Source of the DNA: Scolanthus callimorphus
Lineage: Eukaryota > Cnidaria > Anthozoa > Actiniaria > Edwardsiidae
NCBI GenBank assembly: GCA_033964015.1
Contig: CM066914.1
Span: 21,549,023-21,613,022 of the forward strand
Direction of reading: 5' to 3'
DNA length: 64,000 nucleotides
The first letter of the stretch is position 1; each line of letters starts with the position of its first letter. This document shows, one piece after another, positions 18,948 through 30,527 of the stretch. Both the position numbers and the translations under genes were made by a program. The notes under the pieces are model-generated. The model ran no database searches. It had not been told where the DNA came from and was given only the letters and a program-made list of their open reading frames with translations.

Positions 18948-21900
18948 CTAAATATCTAGCGGTACTGTAGTAACACCGTCTTCTAACACTTTTCTCTTCG
19001 GGTAGAAATAGGAAAAGCCTGCTCTTTCTTGTGTATAGGTGCATATCTGATTATTAACTACCCTAAAGCCCCTGTTCGTCCCTGAACTTGTTTGTTTTGA
19101 GCGCAGGACGTCCAGGTACCGCTCCTTGGTGATGTCGTTTGTTCTCTTGTTGATACCTTTACAGGAGAATTTATCTTTCTCGCCGAAGCAAAAGTAGGTT
19201 TTTGAGCATAGCGCAACTGCCCCTTCGCCCTCCCATTCAACCTTGAATTTTCCTGGAGTTCGCTTGTCGTATGCGGCGTTCTCTCGGGTGTCATTTCTCG
19301 GGAACCAGTTGAGCTTGTCTGCCTCAAACTCTTGCCGCAACTCGGGTTTGACAAGACTTTCAACTGATTCCCCAGAAATAGCTATGTAGGCGGAGTCGGT
19401 ATCAGTCTCTACATATTGGAAGTCAGACCGATCCATGTAGTAGTCTAAAAAGTCAAAATAAAACTGCAGCATCCTTAACTTTGCGTACTGGTACACAAAG
19501 AATCCAATTTGCATAGGTAGATTCAGGTTTATGCGCTTTTTAGACGACTGCACTTCATAGGTGCCCTCCGTTATCTCCTCTAATTGCCTAAAGAAGGGAG
19601 AGTTTATAAGATGGGACGCTTTATTTTCTTCCACAAACCTAACTTCTCTATGCCTCAGTTGGTTGGTGATAGTTTTCCCATACGAGCTATTTCCAACCTG
19701 TAAATATCAAACGAGGAAAATATGTCAATAAAATGCCGCTTTATAATGTTCTCCTGTGAAAAAAAAATGTGTTAGTCTACACGCAAAATAGCAATACTTA
19801 CCAACTTCATGGTATCCGCAATGATAGCCTTGGATTTGTCAGCGTCGCCAGCCCGTCTTGCATCCGAAACTGCCTCCCCAAAGGCTTTGAAACAGGCTTC
19901 GGGGGTATATTCAACGACCTGAAGAAACATGAGTTACAAAAGTTAGTTTATGTTCAAGCGAGTATGTCTTACTCATTATTGTATTTTACCTGATGCACTT
20001 TGGTGACCACGAGCCCATGTTCGAGGTACCATTTCAAGAGTGGAGTGGCCAAGAGGATTTTGTCTCCCTTTAGACTTCCGATGAGACTTCGCCTCGGTTG
20101 TTTTAGGAGACCGTGTTCCTCGGCGTGCTGGCGCATGTGCTCTCCAATATCGTCGCGGCTAATCGTCGTATTTTTAAAGATGGGACACATCTCCGAGAAA
20201 AAATCTTTGAGATTGTCCGGTACATGGATATCCAGCTCGACCACGCCAAACAGAGAGTCATCGCGCACAGCTTGTAAAATCTGCTGATCGTTCAAGGTAG
20301 TCTTGTGGTCCAGAGGGCGGGAGAAACGCTCTCGGAGGAAACGCTGAATGTCAGGGTTCTGTCTTTTTATCTGGCGCCACTCACACTCGTAAATCTACAA
20401 AACATTAAAATATAGTATATTATTATTATTATTATATTATGCTATGCTTTGCTATAATAGTATACTATAGTTATACTATATTATATTAAATTACACTATA
20501 TTATACTATATTGAATTATATTATATTATAATTATACTATACTACATAAAATAATTTTACACTATACTATATTAATTTATATTATATTATAATTATACTA
20601 TACTATATAAAATAATATTACACTATACTATATTAGTTTATTATATTATAGTATAGTATAGTATAGTATACAATAAACTATATAAACAATACTTTAAAAA
20701 AATGTTAGAAAGCTACACATACCTCGATAAGCTCGTAGCCTTGATCTCTGATATACTCGGAGTTTGCGGCCGTTTCCTCACGCAAGTCAACCATGGGCAC
20801 CTTGCGGCGCTCATTAAAGTCCTTTCCTTGAGTTAGATAGCACTCGTGGCCATGCCAGAAACACTAAAATAAAATATTTGAGATATAACTATACCACGAC
20901 TACAACGCGGGGTTTGTGCCTGGGGTATTTGATTATACTACTACTTCTTACCCGTGAAACTGGAAGACTTTCTGTCCATGGAACCCATCCACTGGCAACC
21001 GTCTGGCTCCGACCCGCTTTTCAGTGTTATTCAGACGATGCCTGATGTGAATTCCCCGATGATGAGCCTCCCACGCCAGCCACTCGTCCGCAACTCTTTG
21101 AGAGATTTCTGGCTTGAAACCAGTCTCCCTCATATGCCTTGTAAAACTACCCGTAGGCAGGTCTTGCATGATACACCACAAGTACAACGCATTTGCGTCA
21201 TAACCGAGCACCCGATTACACAATTTCGGCTCCCTTCCCTTAGCCTTCATCTCCTCCTGCCTGATGTATGTTTTTCCCGCTTCGTGATAACGGTGAAAAA
21301 TGATGGAGGGACCTCCTGTGTTATTATTTTTAAATAACTCGTACAAGTCTTTGTTCTTTTCATCGAACAAAGAAAAGTATGTTTGGTCCCCGACAAAGCT
21401 AAACAGATACTTCATTGTCAGACCAGGAACCGATACCCCGTCTTTGAAAATATCTATTTCTCTTTCTCGCCAAAAGGCCATCATTTTTTCGACCGCTTCC
21501 ACAAATGGTCCGACATCCAAATTATTATACCACATAAGAAAGTCCTTAAACGTACGCATGTTTTTTTCAACCCAAACGCGCTGACAGTACTGAAAATCTT
21601 CTAAGGAGATGTTGGCGTTGTGAATGGACGAATAGAAAGCCTCATGCTGTGGGAGAGCTGAGCAATTTAGCTTTTCTAAAGAGTCCATCCACTCATAAGG
21701 GAAGAAAGCTTTTGCTTGTGTACATTCATACGCCTTTAAAAACTGGGCGTAGCTGAAGCCTGGAGCCAGAAAATTACTGATATCCATGAGTTTTAGGTGC
21801 TCGGTTTTGATGCACATGTGGTTGTTCATGCGCTTGATGGTGAACTGCACGGCCTCGCTCTTCACAAGGTAGGGAAACAAGAACTGCTTCACGGCATTCA

Positions 21901-24900
21901 GATCGTTAACCCCACTATTGAAGCCAAGGACTGGGAGCTCTTTGAGATATTGCTCGAGCTTGACCTATTGGATTGAAATTATTTAAATGTCAGTTTTAAC
22001 CTGTAAACAGTTGATAGAGGGCCTGTGGAGAAAACCACCGTCAGTATCACACAGTATATACCTTGAGTTTCACCAGAGGGTGCTGTTTTTCCTTTGTGTT
22101 AGCGTCTCGTTCCCTCGCTGGTTGCGGCTCGTCGCGTCTCTGCGCGTCAATGGCGTGATAGAAGGACACATCCTGTTCGTCGATGTCGTCGTTATTCAGG
22201 AACGCGCGATCCTCCTCCGTCTCGCTCTCTATCTCGTCCTCGTCTTCGTCATCGCTGTCAAGGACGTTGATACCAGCGGCCTCCTCTCCCTCTTCAGTAA
22301 TAGTTGAACTGCCATTGATTTTCTCATCAATTGATCGCAGAACCTCGGCAAACTCACCCGATAATAAGCGGTAGCTTTCGTGGCTCAACTGCAAAAGGTA
22401 TTCCACAAACGACTCCAAGAGCTCATCAGCGTCGCCGCTGGTAACAAAGCATTTTGGGGTGGTGAAACCTGGAACATTTAAGCATACGCTGGCGCTTAAC
22501 GGGACATGCTTGTTCTCCCACGTCAGCTTGGTGCTATTATCGGGCAAATCAGACCTCAGTAGCATGCATTCGAAGTCAAAGGTGGCAAAGTACGGGAAAA
22601 ATTTCAGGTTATCTGGTACGGTGATTCCCTCGTCCATCAACTGGTCAAAGATGGTAGGGGGAACCACGTACGCACCACCCGGGAACTTGAGCCTGGTTTT
22701 AGCTTCACAAGTTTTCTCGTGGCGGTTTAGCCTGAACCCATCTTTCCAGTACTTTCCACACCGCGAACAGCAATAAGACTTCGAGTACAGCTTGAAGCTC
22801 TTGATGTATGAGAAATGGCGCTCATACAGGTTGAGGGAGAGGGTGCTCTCGTGGTGACACAGGGAACGATGGACTAGTCGAGCGGTGATTTCGGAACTAG
22901 ACACTGCGTCCTCCGTATCGTCACCGGTACTACCGTCAGCCGCGACAGGCTCCAAAGCGTACACAAAGATATTGACTTCGAACAGACTTTCCAGTAGAGG
23001 GAGCTCGTCCGAAGTGACTCCATGGAAGGCTTTCTTAGAAGGGTAGGCTGTGCGATATCTATAAGAACAATTATTAATATCATTATTATTGTTATTGTTA
23101 TCGTTACTATTATTATTATTAATATTACCTTTCATAGTAATGTTGAGCGTCTGTCTCCAAATTCCTTGCGTGAGAGCCGTTGTGCATAGCGAGCGCGCGG
23201 AAAAAGCACAAGTTGTCATTGTATGGGGCACCATTCTTATCATTACATTCTAGCGCCACGAGACCCTTGTTACGGAAGATGTAGGATGGAAGGAGGGTGG
23301 ACCGTCCAATAGGGTGACCACGCAGCTTGTTGACATAGAAAGTGACGTTTGTCACCCCTACAACAACCCACTTGGTGTTGGGACGTTGCTGGCGCACCCA
23401 CTCCATGATATCGAGATTTTCCAAGGCATCTCGCACTCGCTGGAGATCCCCCCGGTTGGCGACCTGGTATGGTGTGTCAAACAGCTGATCGTTGTTCCGT
23501 GAGCTGTACCTGTAAGCCAGAGTACCTGTCTCCGAGTTTCGAAGAATAAAACCAAAGGACAGGTTTATCTTGAACACAGTACTTTGATCAATAAAGATTC
23601 GATCAAGGAGTGGCAAGAGCTGGCTTGGACTCGGTACAGACACACGGAAGTTATACCGGTCGTGAAGTGGATTGTTTCGGGAGAAATGGGTTCGGATGTG
23701 ATTCCAGTTCTCCCGATACTCAGGGGCGTCATTCATTTGGATCACATTGACTGGATCCTCCTGCCAACTTGTGCTGGGTCCAGGTGAAGCAGTTGTTTTT
23801 TGTTTCTTTGGCTTAGGATCTAAAAAAGAAGGAAACAAATTTAGACAGTTTTTTTTCTTCGTAAAACGAGTTGGGTATCCTGTGGAGATAACAAAAGGAG
23901 AATGGTGACGAATAGCTGAGGGATTATTGCTTGACAACAAAGGTTATTACCTGAACGCTGATCTTTCGTAGGTCGTTTTGATGTTCTACGATGTGTCGTT
24001 ACGTGTTTGCGATAAGGGGCCATGTTGTTAAACGTTTGGCCGCACGTGTTACATGTAAAATGGCGTGTAGTTCCGCGTCGCTCGTGGGTTTGAATATGAC
24101 GAGCCAGATCACTCTTTTGACCAAACCGTTGTTGCAGCGGGGGCACTCGTGCGGTTTGCTTTTCTCGCCGTGCTTGTTTTGCTTGTGACGTTTCAAGTTG
24201 TCGGGTCGCGATAAGATTTTGCCACAAACATCACACTCCAAGCGATGCACTTTTTCCTGGTCATTCTAGAGCGGAAAACGAATCTCAGATCACGCGTGAC
24301 AAAGGCATTACAACAACAAAGTATTGTTTCTACATACAGACAAAAAAAATAACTACCTGCTGCTGAACTGGCTCATTTTCCTGATTAAAAAGTTCCCGGT
24401 CATCTAAATCGGCTTTATTCTATCGATAAGGAAAAAAAAACCGCTTTTAGTGTATTTGTTTATTTGGACAATAAATTGAAAGTTAAAAGTTCAAAAAACA
24501 ATACTCACTTTCTCTGCCCTCATTGTTTCTTCGGAACCGGTGTCATTCTATAAATAAAATAATAAAGCGAATTAATTTGCATGTTTACATTAATTTAAAG
24601 TTTTCCTGTGTTGCTGTTTCTATGCGCGACTTTATTGGAATAAAATAAAATAAAAATCAACAAATAATCACCATGTCAGTAATCTGATGATCACCTCCTC
24701 CAATTTGCGACGTTGTAGGACCAGCAGAGTTCTATAAAGAACGTAAGCATAAGCATATATTCTAGAGAAGCTCTGTGTCAGTTTTGTGTAACGACATGAA
24801 CAATCAAATATCTATTTATACTGACAAACAACTGTGACAAAACACTACACCACTAAACTCACGTTTTCGGGAATATTTATATTCTCGTCAGCGACTTTAG

Positions 24901-25670
24901 CTTGTAAATCGACAGAGATCTAATATAGAAAGAAGAAGATTCAGTTGTTTAGCATTTCGCTATTAAACTAACGAGCGCGCCGCTTAACATATGAATTGAA
25001 TAGGCCACCTGCTATCCATGAACTAATATCAGTAATGATTGCTTATAATTAACCTGAACTGTACGCCTAAACATTTATTTAGAAATATGACAAAACTCTG
25101 AAACTTTACTCACGTTTTCAGGTAGATTCCCGTTTTCTTCGTCGGTCTGAGCTAATAAATCAACAGAGGTCTAACATAAAAAAAACTTGTTTTAGTTTTA
25201 AATGTTGGTAACGAGAGCTTTGCTGATCAAATCAAACACCCCACTACACACATGTAATTAAGCCCACATCAGTGCTTGTTAGTTAAAATTATAAAACACT
25301 TTTTCTATCTCAACATAAAATAGCGTTTACATAGTCCTCTTGAGTTCTAAAGTAAACTAAATAAATGTACATCTATGGGCTTCATTTCAAAACAAAGGTG
25401 TACTCACCATTTCTAAATGATTTTCAACCCCCAGAGCTTGGGGTGCCTGCGATTGAACAAAAATGAATAAAATTCATCAGTTTCATGTTGAAATAGGCAA
25501 GATAGAAACTAAGCGGGTCTGAATGAAATACTTAAAAACGTTCTTACCTCTTCGGGAAACGTCAACTCCATCAGACGATCTAATGCATCCCCGATTCTCT
25601 CACTAGAGATTTCGTTATTGAAAATGAAACTCTCTAAATCCTCGAAAGTCGAAAACGCGTTGAAATCCAT
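18948..25670 (-). CDS. Protein-primed family B DNA polymerase, 15 exons
   Basis: Exons, 5' to 3': 25670-25548, 25446-25408, 25170-25114, 24918-24862, 24732-24673, 24547-24509, 24419-24357, 24265-23951, 23819-23129, 23058-22062, 21964-20952, 20863-20723, 20394-19990, 19918-19802, 19697-18948. All introns have GT-AG ends, and the phases agree except at two single-base breaks (24129 and the 20951-20953 donor). Exons 1-7 encode an acidic linker and exon 8 three C2H2 zinc fingers. Exon 9 ends with an OTU-like NLCFFRALAMH motif. Exon 10 has exonuclease motif FATFDFECM, exon 11 VLGFNSGVNDLN and palm motif GYDANALYL. Exon 15 has NSSYGKT, the DTDSAY catalytic motif and KFKVEWEG. About 1,620 residues in all, typical or slightly long for a Polinton. 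It copies the element from a protein primer at the terminal repeats. Confidence 0.93.
20400..20695. repeat. TATTATA-type microsatellite inside a polymerase intron
   Basis: Almost 300 bp of imperfect TATTA/TATAC repeats fill the intron between exons 12 and 13, including GTATAGTATAGTATAGTATA near 20653-20672. No coding potential. Confidence 0.85.
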
Positions 25671-25745
25671 GATTAAATAAATACGTGTTCTTTTACAGAG
25701 TAGCAGATATAGATCGTTCAAAAGCGATTTCTTTTTCTCTCGAGC

Positions 25746-26073
25746 TGTCTGTTTTCGTGTGTTTTATGGGGAAGCAAAGCGTAGGGTGTCAACATAAGGG
25801 GTGGTTTCTTTGTCCCAGACTGCCAAAGGTGTCGAAAGTTGGGGTGTACATTGTTGTCCTTCATTTCCCACCCCTTTTTCATGGCACTGTATTATCTCCC
25901 ACCCCTTTTTATGGAATATATTATCTTCCACCCCTTCACGATTACAAAACATCATGACGCTATTGTTGGACAAACCATTGTTGGTTGTCATGGTGACCCC
26001 TCGACCAATCAGAAGCATTCCCTCAGTAAGTTACTCAGTAAACCAGGGGTTTAGTCAGCCCGGCTATACTACT
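25746..26073. repeat. Polinton right terminal inverted repeat
   Basis: Inverse of 11032-11360 with few substitutions, including the three GGGGTGGGA modules. The polymerase ATG lies only 76 bp inside it, so the polymerase promoter overlaps or abuts the repeat. Confidence 0.93.
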
Positions 26074-26079
26074 GCGGCC
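26074..26079. repeat. Right target-site duplication of the Polinton (GCGGCC)
   Basis: Follows the terminal GGCTATACTACT and matches 11026-11031. DIRS sequence resumes immediately with CTTCCTCGGAAACCTC, as in the empty copy. Confidence 0.92.
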
Positions 26080-26518
26080 CTTCCTCGGAAACCTCTGCCC
26101 GGCTGAAGTGTCGGCCTGGGCGCATCCCTCGGTTGCCATGGCTCCATGACCCTCCAGGTGACAGAGATGGGCGCCCACGTTGGAGGGTTCTGGCGAAAAA
26201 GCTGCGAACCAGCTTTTTTGGCATCAAACAACGCCTTTGCCTTATCAGTGCGCTCCTTGAGGCGGGCTTCAAACCCTGAACCAAAGAGGTCTTTGGCGGC
26301 CTCAGGGGAATTCCTCCTTCCCTAGGGATGTGTAAGCCTTGTTTACTTTAGACATTACAGCCACTCTACGTTTCTGTACTCCCAAAACTTTTATACGGGG
26401 ATGCTCTTTATACCAATTTCAGAGCAAAAAAGGTACCCCTTTCTTATACCAAAGCCGAAAAAGGTACCCCTTTCTTATACCAAGCCTGAAACATCGGCTT
26501 TGTGCCTGTTAAAAAAGA
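26080..26518 (-). mobile_element. DIRS-like segment, duplication copy 1, right part (gag end)
   Basis: Continuation of the segment interrupted by the Polinton. On the minus strand the gag C-terminal part (SFFARTLQRGRPSLSPGGSW, RPGRHFSR) is encoded near 26090-26284. The right part, from about 26388, is the start of the ATACGGGGATGCTC element whose complete copy lies at 30528-30859. It is cut off at 26518 by the duplication junction. Confidence 0.75.
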
Positions 26519-27660
26519 AACTGATTGGTCAGTTTTTGGCGCGAAGGGTTCTAAAAATAACATCACTTGTGAAAATGGAATGGATATACCCTGACAGCGG
26601 TTCACGCTTTTACATCATGAGCTTTTGGCCAAAGACAGAATATCGGAGATCGATATTCCACCTTTCGCAGCCGCAGATATTGATGCCCCCCTGACCGAGT
26701 GGGGCTGAAACTCAGAAGTATTACTGCATGAGTCCTAATCCATCTGGCAACTGTACTTGAACTACAGACTGGGCTGTGAGGCTTAATCAACTAGCGCAAG
26801 AAAATGCTTATTTTCCTTGCCTGCTACTAACCTCATACATTTTGTGCGTTTCACATACTCCTGAAGGCACTCCACCGCACAGGAGTAATTTGTTGTGTGG
26901 AAAACTAGCATGAAAGAATTCTTTTAACTTCTTTCCAACTTTCCCTGACTTGGTAAGAGTAGCGAGGTTGAACATGACTCCTTCAGGGAAAAACGTCTGA
27001 AACGCAAATCTAGGGCCGCAAGCTCTGAGCTTCTATCAGCAGAAGTTAGGGCTAAAATAGCGAGCTTCCGAGAAGAACCTTAAGTGACAAGCCTGATTCT
27101 CGCCTAACGAAAGATATAAAGTTAGTAACCACCCCAACATTCCAAGTGGAGGAGAAACGTGGTTGTGGGAGTCTGGAATTAAAAATTCCCTTCATTAGCT
27201 GACATACTACTGGGTGTTCCCCCACACGAAGTGAATCAATAGAGGTGTGAGTCATTGAAATAGCTGACTTGTAAACATTCAGTGTCCTATATTCCTTCCT
27301 TACCCTGCTCGAACTGGCTTGCCAGAAAATTAGTCACATGATCTATAGAGGCCGAAACTGGATTAAGGAGGCTGCCTACCATTTTTCTGCTCTCCACCAC
27401 CAAACTTTGTTTGCCTGCTGTTCAGGCTCAAAAACCTGTACCGGTCTGAACTTTCACATGGTTACCCTGGAGGGTTTGAACTTTGTTGTAGTGTGCATTT
27501 TGTTGTGATCGGAGTTGCTATAGCAACGTTATAACCACACCCTTGTTTATAATACGCACCCATCAGACGCGTTGCGCGACCTAAACTTTTAAAATGACAC
27601 CATGCATTTTGTTGTGATCGGAGTTGCTATAGCAACGTTATAACCACACCCTTGTTTATA

Positions 27661-28144
27661 TGTAGATGTTCAGGCAAGCCTGTGGCCGCGTAGCACTAAG
27701 TTCAACAGAGTGGAGATAAGGAATTAACCTTGTGTGAAAGCTAACGTGCTAATGAAATGGTCCCATGTGTGCTTATGAGCGTTAGCCCTAATAAGCGGAG
27801 AAAGAGAAAAAATCTCTGACCCCGAGAGGGATTCGAACCCACGACCTCCGGAATTGTACATCCGATGCTCTGCCAGCTGAGCTATCCAGGTCAGACTGGG
27901 AGCAGGTCGGGGTTTATTAGATGTTATGGTCGCGGTAATGAAGTGAATATATGTAGATGTTCAGGCAAGCCTGTAGCCGCGTAGCACTAAGTTCAACAGA
28001 GTGGAGATAAGGAATTAACCTTGTGTGAAAGCTAACGTGCTAATGAAATGGTCCCATGTGTGCTTATGAGCGTTAGCCCTAATAAGCGGAGAAAGAGAAA
28101 AAATCTCTGACCCCGAGAGGGATTCGAACCCACGACCTCCGGAA
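27661..28144 (-). mobile_element. Dimeric tRNA-derived SINE with 15-bp target duplication
   Basis: Two head-to-tail copies of a unit of about 295 bp, read on the minus strand: the first lacks most of its tRNA head, the second has a full one. Flanked by ACACCCTTGTTTATA at 27646-27660 and 28145-28159. The orthologous site in copy 1 (around 8920) has the word once and no SINE. SINEs of this type are transcribed by RNA polymerase III and moved by LINE enzymes. Confidence 0.85.
27818..27891 (-). tRNA. tRNA-like head of the SINE (probably not a functional tRNA)
   Basis: The minus strand shows TAGCTCAGCTGGCAGAGC (box A and D arm) and GTGGGTTCGAATCCC (box B and T arm). The acceptor and anticodon stems each have a mismatch, and the anticodon loop does not place a T before a clear anticodon. 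It is embedded in a repeated unit, so it is a SINE promoter rather than a gene. Confidence 0.6.
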
Positions 28145-28920
28145 ACACCCTTGTTTATAATACGCAGCCATCAGACGCGTTGCGCGACCTAAACTTTTAA
28201 AATGACACCCCTCACACTAATCCCTGAGTAGCTAGCATTAATCACAGCAAGTTTGGAGAGAATTCATTGGGCCGGTTTTATGTTAATCGAACGGACTTTT
28301 TCAGGCTCCAAAATGGCAAAGCTATTTATCCCACAAATATTTCCCTGAAAAAGAATGGCTAATATCTGCGGAATTAAAAAAATCCTTGCCGCCCGAATAA
28401 TCTACAAACCCAAGGCAATGTACCAGCCAAATTTCACTTCTTAGAATGCTTCCGATTTTGTTTGGCATGTGTTCAAGGAAACTGCAAAATTTGAGAAATT
28501 ATATTATAAAACTTACACTTTTCGCCTCTGACACAAATCTCATATGTAAAAGTTTTTGATACTTCCGTAAATTATTCTTGAATATATACCAAAGATAACC
28601 TCCAAGTCTTGAGTTTACTGAAGTATTTTAAAGCACCGAGAAAAATGCAAAACTTCACTACTCTTTCGGTTTGCTCGAGCCGGTTTTTGTCATTGTACTT
28701 TGTTTTCACCTGTTGTAAGGAGGCAGCCTCCTTAACCGACCACTCAGAACACCAGCTAGCCAACTTTCGCCAGGCTGATGCATACTGGTCAGAAGTGTTT
28801 TCCTCCAAGCTGTAGAGAGCAGGTCTCTAGCCTGGAGTGAGAATCCCTTCTCCTCATATTGACTCCTCCTCATATTGGCCATCCTGCCAACTGCAGATGC
28901 GGAAGAGGATGTACAGACTC

Positions 28921-30420
28921 CTACCATGTCAGACGATTGGGTCGTTGGGGAAGCAGGACCAGTCTATTAGAAGGTCCAACAGGAGAGGATACCAAGGCTT
29001 GGCCTTCCACACTGGTGCAACTAGCACCAGCTGGTGTACTTGATGCTCTAGCACTTGGCTCAGACACCTGCATATCAGGCAAAATGGAGGGAAGGCATAA
29101 GCCCTTAGATTGGTCCATCTCAGAGAGAAGGCATCTATGGCCTCTGCAAATGGGTCTGGCTACCAACTCACCAACCGAGAAAGTTGGTGAGTTAGTCGTG
29201 AGGCAAACAGATCTAAATGCAGTGGCCCCCAGCGTTCCAGCCAGCGTCGTTTTTGGCAAACTGAAGGTATCTGTAATGCTGTGGGGCAGGAAGACTGCTT
29301 GAATGGAGGAGTTCAAGCGACCTAAAACACGAGAGATTTGTCGCACTGTTGCAAGTGGGTTTGCAATCATACTTTGACATTCCCTGCGAATGCTTCTGAC
29401 CTCGTCCCTGGGCAGGGACAGTGTCATGCTCTGGGAGTCTATTGTATAACCCAGGAACTCTATTTTCTAATCTGGGGAGAGAACTGATTTCTTTTGATTC
29501 AGGATGAATCCTAAGTTTTCTAGGAGATGCCGAGTCAGGCTGAGATGGTACATCAACAGCTCCTTCGAGCTCGCTAAAATCAGAATATCGTCTAGGTAGA
29601 TGAGGTTTAGGTTTCGCAAAAGTGCCACTGCTGGTTTTATAATTTTGGTAAAGGTCCTTGGAGCACTGGCGATACCAAAAGGGAGGCAACAGAACTTCCA
29701 GACGGTACCGTTGCCCAGAAACCGCAGGTACTTTTGATGTTCTAGACAGACTGGGACAGTGGGATAGGCGTTACTAGAAAATCCCCTTTGTTTATAGAAG
29801 ATCTCTCAGCATGAATATCCCTTCCATTTTGAAATGCTGGCACTCTACATTGTAGTTCACGTTTTTCAGATTGATAATGGGACGATCGCCATCATCCTTT
29901 TTGTCGACTAGAAAAAGAAACAACAGGATGTATGGCCCCTTGAACCTGAAACATATTGTCTAATTCTATCTGAATTGCCTCTGCATGTGTTTAGTCCGTG
30001 AAACTTTGAGGCCAGGCCTCCTGCTGGGGCTGTGAGAGAAACTGAGAGAAACTCTATCATATATCACGAAATTGTTTCCAAAACCCATGGATCGTCTGTG
30101 ATCAGTTTCCAATTTTCCTGAAAATATTTCAGTCTCCCTGCAACTTGCAGCCTCCTGAATTTCTACAAACTGAAATGACATATCTGCTTGTATTGGAGGG
30201 TTGAGCTGCGGCCCCTTCCTCGGAAACCTCTGCCCCGGCTGAAGTGTCGGCCTGGGCGCATCCCTCGGTTGCCATGGCTCCATGACCCTCCAGGTGACAG
30301 AGATGGGCGCCCACGTTGGAGGGTTCTGGCGAAAAAGCTGCGAACCAGCTTTTTTGGCATCAAACAACGCCTTTGCCTTATCAGTGCGCTCCTTGAGGCG
30401 GGCTTCAAACCCTGAACCAA
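28921..30420 (-). pseudogene. DIRS gag-RT-RNase H remnant, copy 2
   Basis: The minus strand from about 30420 reads gag end (SLSPGGSWSHGNRGMRPGRH, RGRGFRGRG), then the RT start (IFSGKLETDHRRSMGF), a gap with lost frames, YLDD (29587-29598) and MTLSLPRDEVRSIRRECQSM (29368-29427), then RNase H. A deletion next to YLDD removes several codons present in copy 1. Confidence 0.7.
30208..30213. other. Empty Polinton target site in the paralogous DIRS copy
   Basis: TTGAGCTGCGGCCCCTTCCT here is uninterrupted. In copy 1 the same words flank the Polinton, GAGCTGCGGCC on the left and GCGGCCCTTCCT on the right. This confirms both ends and the 6-bp duplication. Confidence 0.92.
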
Positions 30421-30527
30421 AGAGGTCTTTGGCGGCCTCAGGGGAATTCTTCCTTCCCTAGGGATGTGTAAGCCTTGTTTACTTTAGACATTACAGCCAC
30501 TCTACGTTTCTGTACTCCCAAAACTTT

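Larger units (their letters stand above)
11032..26073. mobile_element. Polinton/Maverick DNA transposon (integrated virus-like element)
   Basis: The element is 15,042 bp, begins AGTAGTATAGCC, ends with the inverse, and is flanked by GCGGCC. Rightward: PC4-like protein, chromodomain integrase, minor capsid, basic core-like protein, major capsid, cysteine protease. Leftward: protein-primed DNA polymerase (15 exons), packaging ATPase and two Polinton-conserved proteins. Members of this family copy themselves by protein-primed synthesis and integrate with a retroviral-type integrase. The capsid, protease and ATPase set implies virion assembly. Integrase, protease, PC4-like and minor capsid frames are intact. 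Major capsid, ATPase and polymerase each show one or two single-base breaks, mostly at homopolymers. The element interrupts the gag-RT region of a DIRS copy, and the other DIRS copy supplies the empty site. Confidence 0.95.
26602..28808 (-). pseudogene. DIRS tyrosine recombinase remnant, copy 2
   Basis: Same pieces as in copy 1: TSDQYASAWRKLASWCSEW at 28706-28808, VGEHPVVCQLMKGIFNSRLP at 27052-27255 and SSSTVARWIRT at 26602-26790. A SINE (27661-28144) lies between the N-terminal and core pieces. Inactive. Confidence 0.68.

Noticed and set aside
27818..27891. Functional tRNA gene
   Set aside because: Stem mismatches, an unclear anticodon and location inside a dimeric SINE with target duplication.
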